Source: Mycolicibacterium elephantis DSM 44368
Lineage (GTDB): Bacteria > Actinomycetota > Actinomycetes > Mycobacteriales > Mycobacteriaceae
Direction of reading: 5' to 3'
Assembly (NCBI RefSeq): GCF_004014805.1
Contig: NZ_ATDN01000056.1
Location: 1 to 64,000 of the forward strand
Length of the DNA: 64,000 nt
In this document: positions 27,632 to 37,183 of the stretch, in pieces
Layout: each line of letters opens with the position of its first letter
Numbering within the stretch: the stretch's first letter is position 1
Notes under the pieces: model-generated
What the model saw: only the letters and a program-made list of their open reading frames with translations
Told to the model about the DNA's origin: nothing
Database searches by the model: none
Translations under genes and position numbers: made by a program

Positions 27632-28682
27632 ACCTGACGAGTCGAATCCCTTACGAACCGGGATTTTCGGCATCTTCCTCATAGCCTGCCTGGTGCTGGT
27701 GGCCTTCGGTTACACCAGCCTGCCGTTCTGGCCGCAGGGAAAGCCCTACGAGGCGTATTTCACCGATGCGGGTGGCATTTCGCCGGGCAACGACGTCAAC
27801 GTGTCGGGGATCAAGGTGGGCCAGGTCACCGGTGTCGAACTTGCCGGTGACGCCGCCATGGTGACCTTCACCGTCGACCGCGACGTCAAGGTCGGCGACC
27901 AGTCGCTGGTCGCCATCAAGACCGACACCGTGCTCGGCGAGAAGTCGCTGGCCGTAACGCCGAAGGGCAGCGGCGATTCCACGGTGATCCCGTTGGGACG
28001 CACCACGACTCCCTACACCCTCAACACCGCGCTGCAGGACCTCGGCCAGAACGTCAGCGAGCTGGACAAGCCGCGTTTCGAGCAGGCACTGCAGACGCTG
28101 ACCGACTCGCTGCAGGAAGCCACCCCGCAATTACGCGGCGCTTTGGACGGTATCGCCAACCTGTCACGCGCCCTCAACAAGCGCGACGAGGCCCTGGGCC
28201 AACTGCTCGGCCACGCCAAGCGGGTGTCGGACACGCTGGCCGAGCGGGCCGGCCAGGTGAACCAACTCATCGTCGACGGCAACATGCTGTTCGCCGCGCT
28301 CGACGAGCGACGTCAGGCACTGAGCAACCTGATCGCTGGTATCGACGATGTCTCCCAACAACTTTCGGGGTTCGTCGCCGACAACCGCCGTGAGTTCAAG
28401 CCCGCGCTGGAGAACCTCAGCCTGGTGATGGACAACCTTCTCGAGCGTCGGGAACACATCAGCGAGGCCCTCAAGCGGCTTCCGCCCTACGCCACCGCGT
28501 TGGGTGAGGTGGTCGGTTCAGGCCCCGGCTTCCAGATCAACCTGTACGGGTTGCCGCCCGCCCCGATCGCCGAGGTGCTGTTGGACGTCTACTTCCAGCC
28601 GGGCAAGCTGCCCGACAGCCTGTCCGACATGCTGCGCGGCTACATCTCCGAACGAATGATCATCAGGCCGAAGTCACCATGA
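27624..28682 (+). CDS. mce4C: Mce4C sterol-import protein
   Basis: A 352-residue MCE protein starting MSRPDESNPLRTGIFGIF, with a membrane segment at about residues 10-30, an MCE domain (GISPGNDVNVSGIKVGQVTG) and a helical C-terminus. ATG 27624 is preceded by AGGGGAGG and overlaps the mce4B end by 8 nt. Its stop overlaps mce4D (ATGA). Confidence 0.93.
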   Translation: MSRPDESNPLRTGIFGIFLIACLVLVAFGYTSLPFWPQGKPYEAYFTDAGGISPGNDVNVSGIKVGQVTGVELAGDAAMVTFTVDRDVKVGDQSLVAIKTDTVLGEKSLAVTPKGSGDSTVIPLGRTTTPYTLNTALQDLGQNVSELDKPRFEQALQTLTDSLQEATPQLRGALDGIANLSRALNKRDEALGQLLGHAKRVSDTLAERAGQVNQLIVDGNMLFAALDERRQALSNLIAGIDDVSQQLSGFVADNRREFKPALENLSLVMDNLLERREHISEALKRLPPYATALGEVVGSGPGFQINLYGLPPAPIAEVLLDVYFQPGKLPDSLSDMLRGYISERMIIRPKSP

Positions 28683-30076
28683 CGTCCGCGAACCCGATCT
28701 CCGAGCGTAGCCGCTGGCTGCGGGTGACGCTGGCGGCCCTTTTGGTGGTGTCGCTGGCCGCCGGCGTGTATCTGGTCTGGCCGTCGCGCACCGGCGACAA
28801 GCTGACCGCGTACTTCACCTCCGCGGTCGGCCTGTATCCCGGCGACGACGTGCGCATCGTCGGGGTGCCGGTGGGCACGATCGACTCGATCGAACCGCGT
28901 GCCGAGGACGTGAAGGTCACGATGACCTTGGACCACGGCATCAGGGTGCCCGCTGATGCGAAGGCGCTCATCATCTCGCCGAACCTGGTGGCCGCCAGGT
29001 TCATTCAGCTCACGCCCGCCTACACCGGCGGCCCCGAACTCGGTGACGGCGCCGAGATCGGCTTGGATCGCACCGCGGTGCCGGTGGAATGGGACGAGGT
29101 CAAAGAGCAGCTCACGGCGCTCAGTTCGCAGCTGGGGCCGCAACCGGGGTCGGTGCAGGGCCCGCTGACCGCGTTCGTGAACCAGGCGGCCGACACCTTC
29201 GACGGCAACGGTGACTCGTTCCGCCAAGCGCTGCGGGAGCTCTCGCAGACGGCGGGCCGGCTCGGTGACTCGCGCACCGACCTGTTCGGCACGATCCGCA
29301 ACCTGCAGGTGCTCGTCGATGCGCTGTCCAACAGCAACGAGCAGATCGTGCAGTTCTCCAACCACGTCGCCTCGGTGTCGCAGGTGCTGGCGGACAGTTC
29401 GGCCGATCTGGACAACACGCTCGGCACGCTCAACCAGGCGCTGGGCGATGTGCGCGGATTCCTCGACGACTCCAACCAGGCGTTGATCGATCAGGTGACC
29501 AAACTGACCGACTTCACCAGCATCCTGACCGAGCGCAGTGAGGACATCGAGCAGATCCTGCACATCACGCCCAACGGCCTTTCGAACTTCTACAACATCT
29601 ACAACCCCGCCCAGGGCACCGTCGGTGGTCTGCTCACCCTGCCGAACTTCGCCAACCCGGTGCAGTTCATCTGCGGCGGCACGTTCGAGGCCGGCGCCTC
29701 GACCGACAACTACAAGCGCACCGAGATCTGCCGCCAGCGCATGGGGCCGGTGTTCAAGCGCATCGCGATGAACTTCCCGCCGTTGTTGTTCCACCCGATC
29801 AACAGCATCACCGCCTACAAGGGCCAAATCATCTACGACACACCGGAAACCGAGGCCAAGGCCAAGACCCCGGTGCCGTATCTGCAATGGCAACCGGCGC
29901 CGGGCGTGAACCCGCCGCAGATCTCGGCCGACATGGACCTGAGCTCGCTGATCGTGCCACCGGCTCCTGAGGGCTCAGCACCGTCGTCGTCGCACGCGGG
30001 CGGACCCGAGGCCGCGCCCGCCGGTCCGGCAGCGCCCGCACCCCAAGCCGCACAACCCGCGCAGGCAGGTGGCTGA
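28679..30076 (+). CDS. mce4D: Mce4D sterol-import protein
   Basis: A 465-residue MCE protein: membrane anchor (about residues 14-33), MCE domain (GLYPGDDVRIVGVPVGTIDS), helical region, then a Pro/Ala-rich tail from about residue 425. The start overlaps the mce4C stop (ATGA) and the stop overlaps mce4E (TGATG). Confidence 0.93.
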   Translation: MTSANPISERSRWLRVTLAALLVVSLAAGVYLVWPSRTGDKLTAYFTSAVGLYPGDDVRIVGVPVGTIDSIEPRAEDVKVTMTLDHGIRVPADAKALIISPNLVAARFIQLTPAYTGGPELGDGAEIGLDRTAVPVEWDEVKEQLTALSSQLGPQPGSVQGPLTAFVNQAADTFDGNGDSFRQALRELSQTAGRLGDSRTDLFGTIRNLQVLVDALSNSNEQIVQFSNHVASVSQVLADSSADLDNTLGTLNQALGDVRGFLDDSNQALIDQVTKLTDFTSILTERSEDIEQILHITPNGLSNFYNIYNPAQGTVGGLLTLPNFANPVQFICGGTFEAGASTDNYKRTEICRQRMGPVFKRIAMNFPPLLFHPINSITAYKGQIIYDTPETEAKAKTPVPYLQWQPAPGVNPPQISADMDLSSLIVPPAPEGSAPSSSHAGGPEAAPAGPAAPAPQAAQPAQAGG

Positions 30077-31236
30077 TGATCCGCAGGGTGTTGGCAGTCT
30101 CCTCGCTGGCCGCGTTGGTGGCCGGCTGTCAGTTCGGCGGGCTGAACTCGCTGAACTTGCCGGGGACCGCGGGCCACGGCGCGGGTTCCTACAAGGTCAC
30201 CGTCGAGTTGCCGGACGTGGCGACGCTGCCGCAGAACTCTCCGGTGATGGTCGACGACGTCACCGTGGGCAGCGTGTCGGGCATCGACGCCGTGCAGCGC
30301 TCCGACGGCACGTTCTTCGCCGCCGTGCAGCTGTCCCTGGACCGCAACGTCGACCTGCCCGCCAACGCGACCGTGCGGGTGGCGCAGACCTCGCTGCTGG
30401 GCTCACAGCACATCGAGTTGGCCGAACCGGTCGACGAACCCCCGGTCGGCAAGTTGGCCAACGGCGACAACATCCCGATCGACCGCGCCGGTCGCTATCC
30501 CACCACCGAAGAAGTGCTGTCCTCGCTGGGCGTCGTGGTGAACAAGGGCAATCTCGGTGCGCTGCAAGACATCACCGAGGAGACCTATGCCGCGGTGGCC
30601 AACCGGCAGGGCAGCTTCGAGCATCTGGTACCGCGGCTGGCCGAGTTGACCGGCTTCTTGGACCGCCAGACCGCCGACATCATCGCCGCCGCCGAGGGGC
30701 TCGACCGATTCGCGGGCATTCTGGCGCGCAGCAAGGACAGCCTCGGCCGCACCCTCGACAGCCTTCCCGAGGCGCTGACGGTACTGAACAACAACCGCGC
30801 CAACATCGTCGACGCGTTCGGTGCGCTGCGGAGTTTCGCGACCGTCGCCGCGCGCATCCTGCAGCAGACCAAGGACGATTTCGCCGCCAACTTCAAGGAT
30901 CTGTACCCGATCATCAAGGTGCTCAACGACAACGTCGACTTCCTCATCAAGGATCTGGAGTTTCTGCCGACGTTCCCGTTCCACTACAAGTACCTGCGCA
31001 ACGCGGTCCGTGGGGACTACCTCAACGTCTACACCACCTTCGACCTCACGTTGCGGCGCGTCGGCGAATCGGTGTTCACCACCTCGTGGGGGCTGGACCC
31101 GAACATGAAACGGATGCACGAGCTGATCACCCCGCCGGAGTTTCTCACCGGGGCGTTGGCGAACCTGTCCGGCCAAGCCGCTGACCCGTTCAAGATCCCG
31201 CCGGGGACGGCCACCCAGCACGAGGGGGCGCCGTAG
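30076..31236 (+). CDS. mce4E: Mce4E lipoprotein (LprN)
   Basis: A 386-residue MCE protein and the only Mce4 subunit with a lipoprotein signal: MIRRVLAVSSLAALVAGC with lipobox VAGC (Cys18). The MCE domain follows (about residues 38-115). The E subunit is a lipoprotein in all mce operons and is known as LprN here. It is translationally coupled to mce4D and directly abuts mce4F. Confidence 0.94.
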   Translation: MIRRVLAVSSLAALVAGCQFGGLNSLNLPGTAGHGAGSYKVTVELPDVATLPQNSPVMVDDVTVGSVSGIDAVQRSDGTFFAAVQLSLDRNVDLPANATVRVAQTSLLGSQHIELAEPVDEPPVGKLANGDNIPIDRAGRYPTTEEVLSSLGVVVNKGNLGALQDITEETYAAVANRQGSFEHLVPRLAELTGFLDRQTADIIAAAEGLDRFAGILARSKDSLGRTLDSLPEALTVLNNNRANIVDAFGALRSFATVAARILQQTKDDFAANFKDLYPIIKVLNDNVDFLIKDLEFLPTFPFHYKYLRNAVRGDYLNVYTTFDLTLRRVGESVFTTSWGLDPNMKRMHELITPPEFLTGALANLSGQAADPFKIPPGTATQHEGAP

Positions 31237-32973
31237 ATGATGGACAGGCTGACCCGAATCCAACTCGGGATCTTCGTGATCGTCACGGTGTTGACGGTCA
31301 GCGCGATATCGATCTTCTACCTGAAGGTACCGGCCGCACTCGGGTTCGGCACCTACAGGGTGACCGCGGATTTCGTTGCGGCGGGCGGGCTTTACGAAAA
31401 CGCCAACGTCACCTACCGAGGCGTGACCATCGGCCGGGTGGAGTCGGTCGGGCTGTCCGACGACAGCGTCGTGGCCCACATGCGGCTCAACAGCAACACA
31501 CCGGTGCCCGACAACGTCACCGCGACCGTCAAGAGTGTCTCGGCCGTCGGCGAGCAGTATGTCGACCTGGTGCCTCCCGACGACGCGTCGCCGGAGAAGC
31601 TGCGCGACGGCGCCAACATCGACGTCTCGCGCACCGCCGTCGGCCAGGACATCGCCGGACTGCTGGAGGAAGCCCAGAACCTGGTCGCCAGCATCGACGA
31701 CAGCAGGGTGCAGGACCTGCTGCGCGAAACCTTCAAGGCGTTCAACGGGTCCGGGCCGGAACTGGCCAGGCTGATCCAGTCGTCGCGGCTGCTGATCGAC
31801 GAGGCCAACGCCAACTACGGGCAGGTCAACCAGCTCATCGACCAAGCCGGACCGTTCCTCGACGCGCAGATCCGCAGCGGCGACGACATCCGCTCGCTCG
31901 CCGACGGGCTGGCCCGGCTCACCACCGAGCTCGTCAACGCCGATCCGCAGCTGCGCAGCACGCTGCAGACGGTGCCCGGCGCCACCGCCGAGGCCAACGA
32001 ACTGTTCAGCGGCATTCGGCCGTCGTTCCCGATTCTGGCGGCCAACCTCGCGAACTTCGGCCGCATCGGGGTGATCTACCGCGACTCGATCGAGCACGCC
32101 CTTGTGGTGTTTCCCGCGCTGATGGCGGCCCTGCTGACCGTCGCCGGCGGGGTGCCCGCCGACGAGGGCGGCAAGCTCGACTTCAAGATCCACCTGCAGG
32201 ACCCGCCGCCGTGCCTGACCGGGTTCATCCCACCGTCGCAGATGCGTTCACCGGCCGACGAGACGCTGCGCGAGCTGCCGAAGGACCTGTACTGCAAGAC
32301 CCCGCACAACGATCCGGCCGTGGTGCGGGGCGCGCGCAACTACCCCTGCCAGGAGTTCCCGGGCAAACGCGCGCCCACGGTCCAGCTGTGCCGCGACCCG
32401 CAGGGGTACGTCCCGATCGGCAACAACCCGTGGCGGGGGCCGCCGGTTCCGCTCGGCACACCGATGGACACGCGCGAGGACGACACCACCGAAATCGGGC
32501 GAAACATTCTGCCGCCCAACAAGTTCCCGTACATCCCGCCGCAGGTCGATCCGGATCCGGGTCCGCCGGCGGTGCAGCTGCCGCCCGGTGTTCCGCCCGG
32601 CCCGGGACCCGCGCCGCACGCGCCGTTCCCGCTGCCGATACCGCCGAACGAGGTGCAACCCACGCTGCCGCCGGCGTGGCCGTTCTTCGCCCCGCCGGAT
32701 CACGTGCTGCCGCCCTACGGCAGGACGCCGCCGCCGGCGGCGCCACCCGCGCCCCCGCCGCCGGCCGGGGATGTGTACACCCCGCCCGCTCCCGACGGGC
32801 CGCCGCTGCCCGCGGAGGTGCCGATGGCCTCCGGTGCGCAGTTCACCACCTACGACGCCGACGGCAAGTTCGTCGACCCGGCCGGGGGAACTGGCGTGCT
32901 CGCGGACGCAACTGACAAACTGGCGCCGGCAGAGAACTGGGTTGATCTGATGTTGGCTCCAAGGCAGGCGTAA
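31237..32973 (+). CDS. mce4F: Mce4F sterol-import protein
   Basis: A 578-residue MCE protein: N-terminal membrane segment (about residues 9-30), MCE domain (GGLYENANVTYRGVTIGRVE), helical region, then a long Pro-rich segment (about residues 425-525, many PP and PPP runs) and a short C-terminal block. The Pro-rich tail is typical of F subunits and may span or touch the cell wall. It starts directly after the mce4E stop. Confidence 0.93.
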   Translation: MMDRLTRIQLGIFVIVTVLTVSAISIFYLKVPAALGFGTYRVTADFVAAGGLYENANVTYRGVTIGRVESVGLSDDSVVAHMRLNSNTPVPDNVTATVKSVSAVGEQYVDLVPPDDASPEKLRDGANIDVSRTAVGQDIAGLLEEAQNLVASIDDSRVQDLLRETFKAFNGSGPELARLIQSSRLLIDEANANYGQVNQLIDQAGPFLDAQIRSGDDIRSLADGLARLTTELVNADPQLRSTLQTVPGATAEANELFSGIRPSFPILAANLANFGRIGVIYRDSIEHALVVFPALMAALLTVAGGVPADEGGKLDFKIHLQDPPPCLTGFIPPSQMRSPADETLRELPKDLYCKTPHNDPAVVRGARNYPCQEFPGKRAPTVQLCRDPQGYVPIGNNPWRGPPVPLGTPMDTREDDTTEIGRNILPPNKFPYIPPQVDPDPGPPAVQLPPGVPPGPGPAPHAPFPLPIPPNEVQPTLPPAWPFFAPPDHVLPPYGRTPPPAAPPAPPPPAGDVYTPPAPDGPPLPAEVPMASGAQFTTYDADGKFVDPAGGTGVLADATDKLAPAENWVDLMLAPRQA

Positions 32974-33666
32974 ATGACGGAAGAAACGGCTTCGACGGAA
33001 CGCTCGCCGAGGCCCGCCAGGCGTCGGCGCGCGTCTCGCGCCGCGGGCCCGGCCAGCGGCGCCGCCACGACGACGGCCGTGCGGGTCGAGGCGCCACCGA
33101 CGATCAAGGTGCGGTTGGCCCGGCAGCCCGGTCCGCCGCCCAAGCGGCCACCCAACCGCCTGTTGGTGGCCACCATCTTCGCCGCCACGGCCGGCGTGGC
33201 GGTGGCGGTACTGATCGGGTTGGCCGCCGTCCTGCACGTCCAGCAACGCGACACCGAAGAGACGTTCGCGCGAGAACAGCGGTTCGTCGACACCGCGACG
33301 CAGTTGGTCGTCAACATGTTCAGCTACGACCAGGAGACCATCGACGAAAGCGTCGACCGGTTCGTCAACAGCACCAGCGGACCGCTGCGGGCGATGATGA
33401 CCGAGGGAAACAACACCGAGAACCTGAAGATGCTCTTTCGGGAGACCAACGCCAGCGCCGAGGCGGTGATCAACGGCGCGGCGCTGGAGAAGATCGACGA
33501 GATCGCCGACAACGCCTCTGTGCTCGTCTCCGCGCGGGTGACGGTGACCGATATCGACGGAAACAACCAGCCGTCGCAGCCGTATCGGTTGCGGGTGATC
33601 GTCCACGAAGACGGTAGCGGCCACATGACGGCCTACGACCTCAAGTACCCCGACGGGGGGAACTGA
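32974..33666 (+). CDS. mam4A: Mce4-associated membrane protein (Rv3493c-like)
   Basis: A 230-residue Mce-associated protein: a basic, Pro/Ala-rich cytosolic N-terminus (residues 1-62), one membrane helix (about 64-88) and a periplasmic domain of the Mam type. It abuts mce4F and overlaps the next gene by one base. Mce-associated proteins help stabilise or assemble Mce transporters. The name follows M. tuberculosis usage. Confidence 0.88.
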   Translation: MTEETASTERSPRPARRRRASRAAGPASGAATTTAVRVEAPPTIKVRLARQPGPPPKRPPNRLLVATIFAATAGVAVAVLIGLAAVLHVQQRDTEETFAREQRFVDTATQLVVNMFSYDQETIDESVDRFVNSTSGPLRAMMTEGNNTENLKMLFRETNASAEAVINGAALEKIDEIADNASVLVSARVTVTDIDGNNQPSQPYRLRVIVHEDGSGHMTAYDLKYPDGGN

Positions 33667-34148
33667 TGCGCAGGCTCGTCGGTGCGCTGTGTGCGCTGTT
33701 GGCGGTCGCGTTCGTGACGCTCGCCGGGGTGGGGGCGGCGATGTATTGGAACCGGGTCCAGCTGCGCGGTGAACAAGCCGCCCGCGCCGAGCTGGCTCCG
33801 TTGGCGGAGAAGCAGATTCCTCAGGTCTTCGGCTACGACTATCAGACCGTCGAGCGCAGCCTCAACGAGGTCTACCCGATGCTGACCCCGGCTTATCGCC
33901 AGGAGTTCCAGGATCGCGCCGCCAAGGACATCATTCCGCAGGCCCGGGAACGGCAGCTGGTCAGCCAGGCCAACGTGGTCGGCGTGGGAGTCATGACGGC
34001 GCAACGGACTTCGGCGTCGGTGATGGTGTTCATGAACCGGACGATCACCGACAAGTCCAAGAAGCCGATCTACGACGGCAGCCGGTTACGCGTCGACTAC
34101 CAGAAGATCGACGGCAAGTGGCTGATCGAGTACATCACCCCGATTTAG
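33666..34148 (+). CDS. mam4B: Mce4-associated protein (Rv3492c-like)
   Basis: A 160-residue protein with an N-terminal signal anchor (MRRLVGALCALLAVAFVTL) and a Mam-type periplasmic domain ending KIDGKWLIEYITPI. It closes the mce4 operon and overlaps the convergent otsA by 14 bp at the 3' ends. Confidence 0.88.
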   Translation: MRRLVGALCALLAVAFVTLAGVGAAMYWNRVQLRGEQAARAELAPLAEKQIPQVFGYDYQTVERSLNEVYPMLTPAYRQEFQDRAAKDIIPQARERQLVSQANVVGVGVMTAQRTSASVMVFMNRTITDKSKKPIYDGSRLRVDYQKIDGKWLIEYITPI

Positions 34149-35592
34149 CCGAGGCTTTGGTGTTCGTGGTGTCCAGCGCGTCGAGGAACGAGCGCGCCCA
34201 CCGGTCGACGTCGTGCGCGAGCACCTGCCTGCGCAGGGCCCGCATCCGCCGCCGACCCTCCTCGGGCGTCTGATTCAGCGCCGCCTCGATCGCGTCCTTG
34301 ACGCCTTCGAGGTTGTGTGGGTTGACCAGATAGGCCTGACGCAGTTCGGCTGCGGCGCCGGTGAATTCGCTCAGCACCAGCGCACCGCCCAGGTCGCTGC
34401 GGCAGGCGACGTACTCTTTGGCCACCAGGTTCATCCCGTCACGCAGCGGGGTGACCAACATGACGTCGGCGGCGACGAAGAACGCGATCAGCTCCTCGCG
34501 CGGGACCGGCCGGTGTACATAGTGCACGATCGGGTGGCCCACCTCGCTGTACTCGCCGTTGATGTGCCCGACCTGGCGCTCGATGTCCTCGCGCATCTCG
34601 ATGTAGCTCTCGACGCGCTCACGGCTCGGCGTCGCGAGCTGCACCAGCACGGTGTCCTCACGGCTGGCGCGCTTCTCGGCGAGCAACTCCGAAAACGCCC
34701 GCAGCCGAACATCGATGCCCTTGGTGTAGTCCAGCCGATCGACACCCAACAGGATCTTGCGCGGGTTACCGAGCTCGGCGCGGATCTCGCGGGCGCGCTT
34801 GCGGATTGCCCGGGTACGGGCCTGCTGGTCCAGTGATGTCGAATCGATCGAGATGGGAAACGCGCCGACGCGCACGACGCGGTCCTCGAGTTCGACCTCA
34901 CCGAAGCGGGACCGCACGCCGACCGAGCCGCGTGAGGTGTTCGCCCCCACCAGGCGCCGGGCCAGGATCAGGAAGTTCTGCGCACCGCCGGCCAGATGGA
35001 ACCCGACCAGGTCCGCACCGAGCAGCCCCTCGATGATCTGGGTCCGCCACGGCAGCTGCATGAACAGCTCCACCGGCGGGAACGGGATGTGCAGGAAGAA
35101 GCCGATGGTCAGGTCGGGACGCAGCGAGCGCAGCATTTGCGGCACCAGCTGCAGCTGGTAGTCCTGGACCCACACGGTCGCGCCCTGTGCGGCGGCCTTC
35201 GCGGTGGCCTCGGCGAAGCGCCTGTTCACGTCGACGTAGGCGTCCCACCACTTGCGGTGGTAGATGGGTTTGACGATGACGTCGTGGTAGAGCGGCCACA
35301 GGGTGGCGTTGGAGAAGCCCTCGTAGTACTCGGCGACGTCGTGGGCGGAGAGGTTGACCGGATACAGGACCATGTCGTCCTGTTCGATCGGCTCCTCGCC
35401 GGCGTCGGGGATGCCCGGCCAGCCGACCCACGCCCCGCGACGGCGGCGCAGCAACGGCTCCAACGCCGTCACCAGCCCGCCCGGGCTCCGTTTGAACGTC
35501 GTGCTGCCATCAGGCAGCCGCTCCATGTCGATCGGCAGCCGGTTGGCCACCACGACGAAGTCAGAATTCCCCGCGCCGGCCCCCTGGCTCAC
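34135..35592 (-). CDS. otsA: Trehalose-6-phosphate synthase OtsA
   Basis: A 485-residue GT20 glycosyltransferase that makes trehalose 6-phosphate from a nucleotide sugar and glucose 6-phosphate. Landmarks are VANRLPIDMER, the acceptor segment WPLYHDVIVKPIYHRKWWD, VWVQDYQLQLVPQMLR, ILLGVDRLDYTKGIDVRL and DGMNLVAKEYVACR. The GTG start (35592) follows a small gene by 1 bp. Placement beside mce4 matches Rv3490. Trehalose also serves as carrier for mycolic acids. Confidence 0.95.
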   Translation of the reverse strand: MSQGAGAGNSDFVVVANRLPIDMERLPDGSTTFKRSPGGLVTALEPLLRRRRGAWVGWPGIPDAGEEPIEQDDMVLYPVNLSAHDVAEYYEGFSNATLWPLYHDVIVKPIYHRKWWDAYVDVNRRFAEATAKAAAQGATVWVQDYQLQLVPQMLRSLRPDLTIGFFLHIPFPPVELFMQLPWRTQIIEGLLGADLVGFHLAGGAQNFLILARRLVGANTSRGSVGVRSRFGEVELEDRVVRVGAFPISIDSTSLDQQARTRAIRKRAREIRAELGNPRKILLGVDRLDYTKGIDVRLRAFSELLAEKRASREDTVLVQLATPSRERVESYIEMREDIERQVGHINGEYSEVGHPIVHYVHRPVPREELIAFFVAADVMLVTPLRDGMNLVAKEYVACRSDLGGALVLSEFTGAAAELRQAYLVNPHNLEGVKDAIEAALNQTPEEGRRRMRALRRQVLAHDVDRWARSFLDALDTTNTKASAKSG

Positions 35593-35757
35593 TTACGCCT
35601 CGAGTTTCGACGGTCCAATACCCAGCATCGACAGGAAGACCCGGCACTCGTCGGCGTCGGTGGCATACGCGGCGACGACGCGCCGCGCCTGGCGGGCGGT
35701 GCTGTCGGCCAGCGGCTCGACGTCGCCGAGCTCGGAGTGATCAGATTTAGCAGCCAT
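35593..35757 (-). CDS. 54-residue conserved protein upstream of otsA
   Basis: A short frame encoding MAAKSDHSELGDVEPLAD to FLSMLGIGPSKLEA. Its TAA stop is adjacent to the otsA GTG (1-bp overlap or abutment), so it is cotranscribed. It matches the place and length of Rv3489, an uncharacterised small protein. It is predicted soluble, with a helical centre and a single Cys. The conserved arrangement suggests a real product; its function is unknown. Confidence 0.75.
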   Translation of the reverse strand: MAAKSDHSELGDVEPLADSTARQARRVVAAYATDADECRVFLSMLGIGPSKLEA

Positions 35758-35791
35758 ACGACAACTCTAGCCGCGACGCCGTCGTCGCTGC

Positions 35792-36166
35792 TCAGGGGCT
35801 ATGGCCGGTCACCGTCGGGCTGTGGCCGATGACCGGGGCCGGCGGTGGCGTCACCGTCATTGCCTCGGCTTCCTCGGCCAGCCCGATGCACCCGCCGGAA
35901 TTGTGGCCGATGCAGGGAATGCCCAGCACCTCGGGGACGTCCGGGTTGCCCGGCGTGGTGCTGAACGGCGAGCCGGCGTTGGGCACCGTATGCGGGACGC
36001 ACACACCGGTGAACTGGTCGGCCTCCTCACCGGAGGGACAATCCTGGGCCACCGGGGTGACGTCGGGGCCGGGCACTGCGACCACGGCCGTCACGGGTGC
36101 AGCGGCAACGGCGACCGCGAAACCACCGGCAATGAGCAATCGTGCTGAAAGCTGAAAGGTCGCCAT
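35792..36166 (-). CDS. Small secreted four-Cys protein A
   Basis: A 124-residue protein with an Ala-rich signal peptide (MATFQLSARLLIAGGFAVAV, cleavage near residue 30). The mature part has four Cys: DCPSGEE, GVCVP, GIPCIGH and GGCIGLAEE. It ends in IGHSPTVTGHSP. It is the third of three tandem paralogues on this strand, with a more distant one at 59062. The conserved Cys pattern suggests two disulfides. I do not recognise a named domain. ATG 36166 is chosen because it begins the signal peptide. Confidence 0.8.
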   Translation of the reverse strand: MATFQLSARLLIAGGFAVAVAAAPVTAVVAVPGPDVTPVAQDCPSGEEADQFTGVCVPHTVPNAGSPFSTTPGNPDVPEVLGIPCIGHNSGGCIGLAEEAEAMTVTPPPAPVIGHSPTVTGHSP

Positions 36167-36260
36167 CGTCACGCTTTCTGTAGTTGTCAACCCTGTCGTT
36201 GGCAAGAATTCTATGGAAGCTGCGAGCTTTCTGCACAACTTCTGTGAGTACCGACCACGG

Positions 36261-36608
36261 CTAAGGGCTGGAACTGATGGTGACCCGAGGCTGCGCGGGC
36301 GGGCCCTCCATCTGCGCGTCCTCGGCCAATCCGATGCAGCCACCGGCGTTGTGGCCGATGCAGGGGATGCCGTCGACCTCGGGGACGTCGGGATTGGCCG
36401 CGGTGGTGGTGAATACCGGCGGCGACGTGGGCACCAGGTAGGGCACGCATGTGGTGGTGAACGTGTCGCTCTCTTCGCCTGAAGAGCACTCGGCCAGTGG
36501 ATTACCGGCTTGCGGTGTGTGGTGAGCCGCCGCGACCGGCGCGGCGGCCGCCGCGACGAGGAAAGCGCCGATCACGAACTGCCGCCGGACGGCGAACGAT
36601 GAAGTCAT
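36261..36608 (-). CDS. Small secreted four-Cys protein B
   Basis: A 115-residue paralogue of the gene at 35792. It has a signal peptide (MTSSFAVRRQFVIGAFLVAA), then ECSSGEE, TTCVPYLVP, GIPCIGH and GGCIGLAED. The central 13 residues of the GIPC block match A almost exactly. ATG 36608 removes an 11-residue extension that lacks signal character. 94 bp separate it from gene A, so each may have its own promoter or share one from upstream of gene C. Confidence 0.8.
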   Translation of the reverse strand: MTSSFAVRRQFVIGAFLVAAAAAPVAAAHHTPQAGNPLAECSSGEESDTFTTTCVPYLVPTSPPVFTTTAANPDVPEVDGIPCIGHNAGGCIGLAEDAQMEGPPAQPRVTISSSP

Positions 36609-36671
36609 TCCGCAAATTCTAGAACCCACGCAGCAACTCACGTGGTGCTTCGCGGGGTTTCCTCCCGGGTG

Positions 36672-37010
36672 TCAAGGGCTGGATTCGACCGAGGTGTGCG
36701 GCTGCACCAGGGGCGTCTGGGCCTGTTGTTCCTCGGCCAGTCCCATGCATGAACCCGAACTGTGCCCGCCGCAGGGGATTCCGTTGATCGCCGGCATATC
36801 GGGGTTGCCCGGGATCGTCGTGTACGGGTCCGGCGAGTTCGGCACCAGGTCGGGAACGCACGCCGCTGTGTAGACGTCTTGAGATTCACCACCCGAACAA
36901 GCCGTGAACGACGATGTCGGCGGATCCGCAGTGATCATGGGCATCGCCAGTACCGCCGCCGCGAAAGCGCCAGCGAGAATTCGTGTGGCTGCAACCCGTA
37001 GCGGTGTCAT
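36672..37010 (-). CDS. Small secreted four-Cys protein C
   Basis: A 112-residue member of the same family: signal peptide MTPLRVAATRILAGAFAAAV, then ACSGGES, AACVPDLVP, GIPCGGH and GSCMGLAEE. It is the first of the three in transcription order and diverges from the enoyl-CoA hydratase gene. The long open frame upstream of ATG 37010 runs through the intergenic region and is not coding. Unknown function; extracellular or wall location inferred from the signal peptide. Confidence 0.78.
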   Translation of the reverse strand: MTPLRVAATRILAGAFAAAVLAMPMITADPPTSSFTACSGGESQDVYTAACVPDLVPNSPDPYTTIPGNPDMPAINGIPCGGHSSGSCMGLAEEQQAQTPLVQPHTSVESSP

Positions 37011-37183
37011 GTTGGCTTCTTCGTTTGCTTGTCGGCCGGTGAGGCGGGGCGGAACCGTTGCCGGCAATCCTGATGTGCGCAGCTGTGACCCGGCCGGAAG
37101 GTAGCGGTGGCACCGCTGAAAGAAGCTGTGAACTGGCACCGTAATGTGCACGGTGATGAACGAACCGAGCGAGGTGGTCCGCG

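Noticed and set aside
37011..37183. A complete KstR site between secreted protein C and the enoyl-CoA hydratase
   Set aside because: No sequence with both AAC and GTT in the required spacing was found in this gap.
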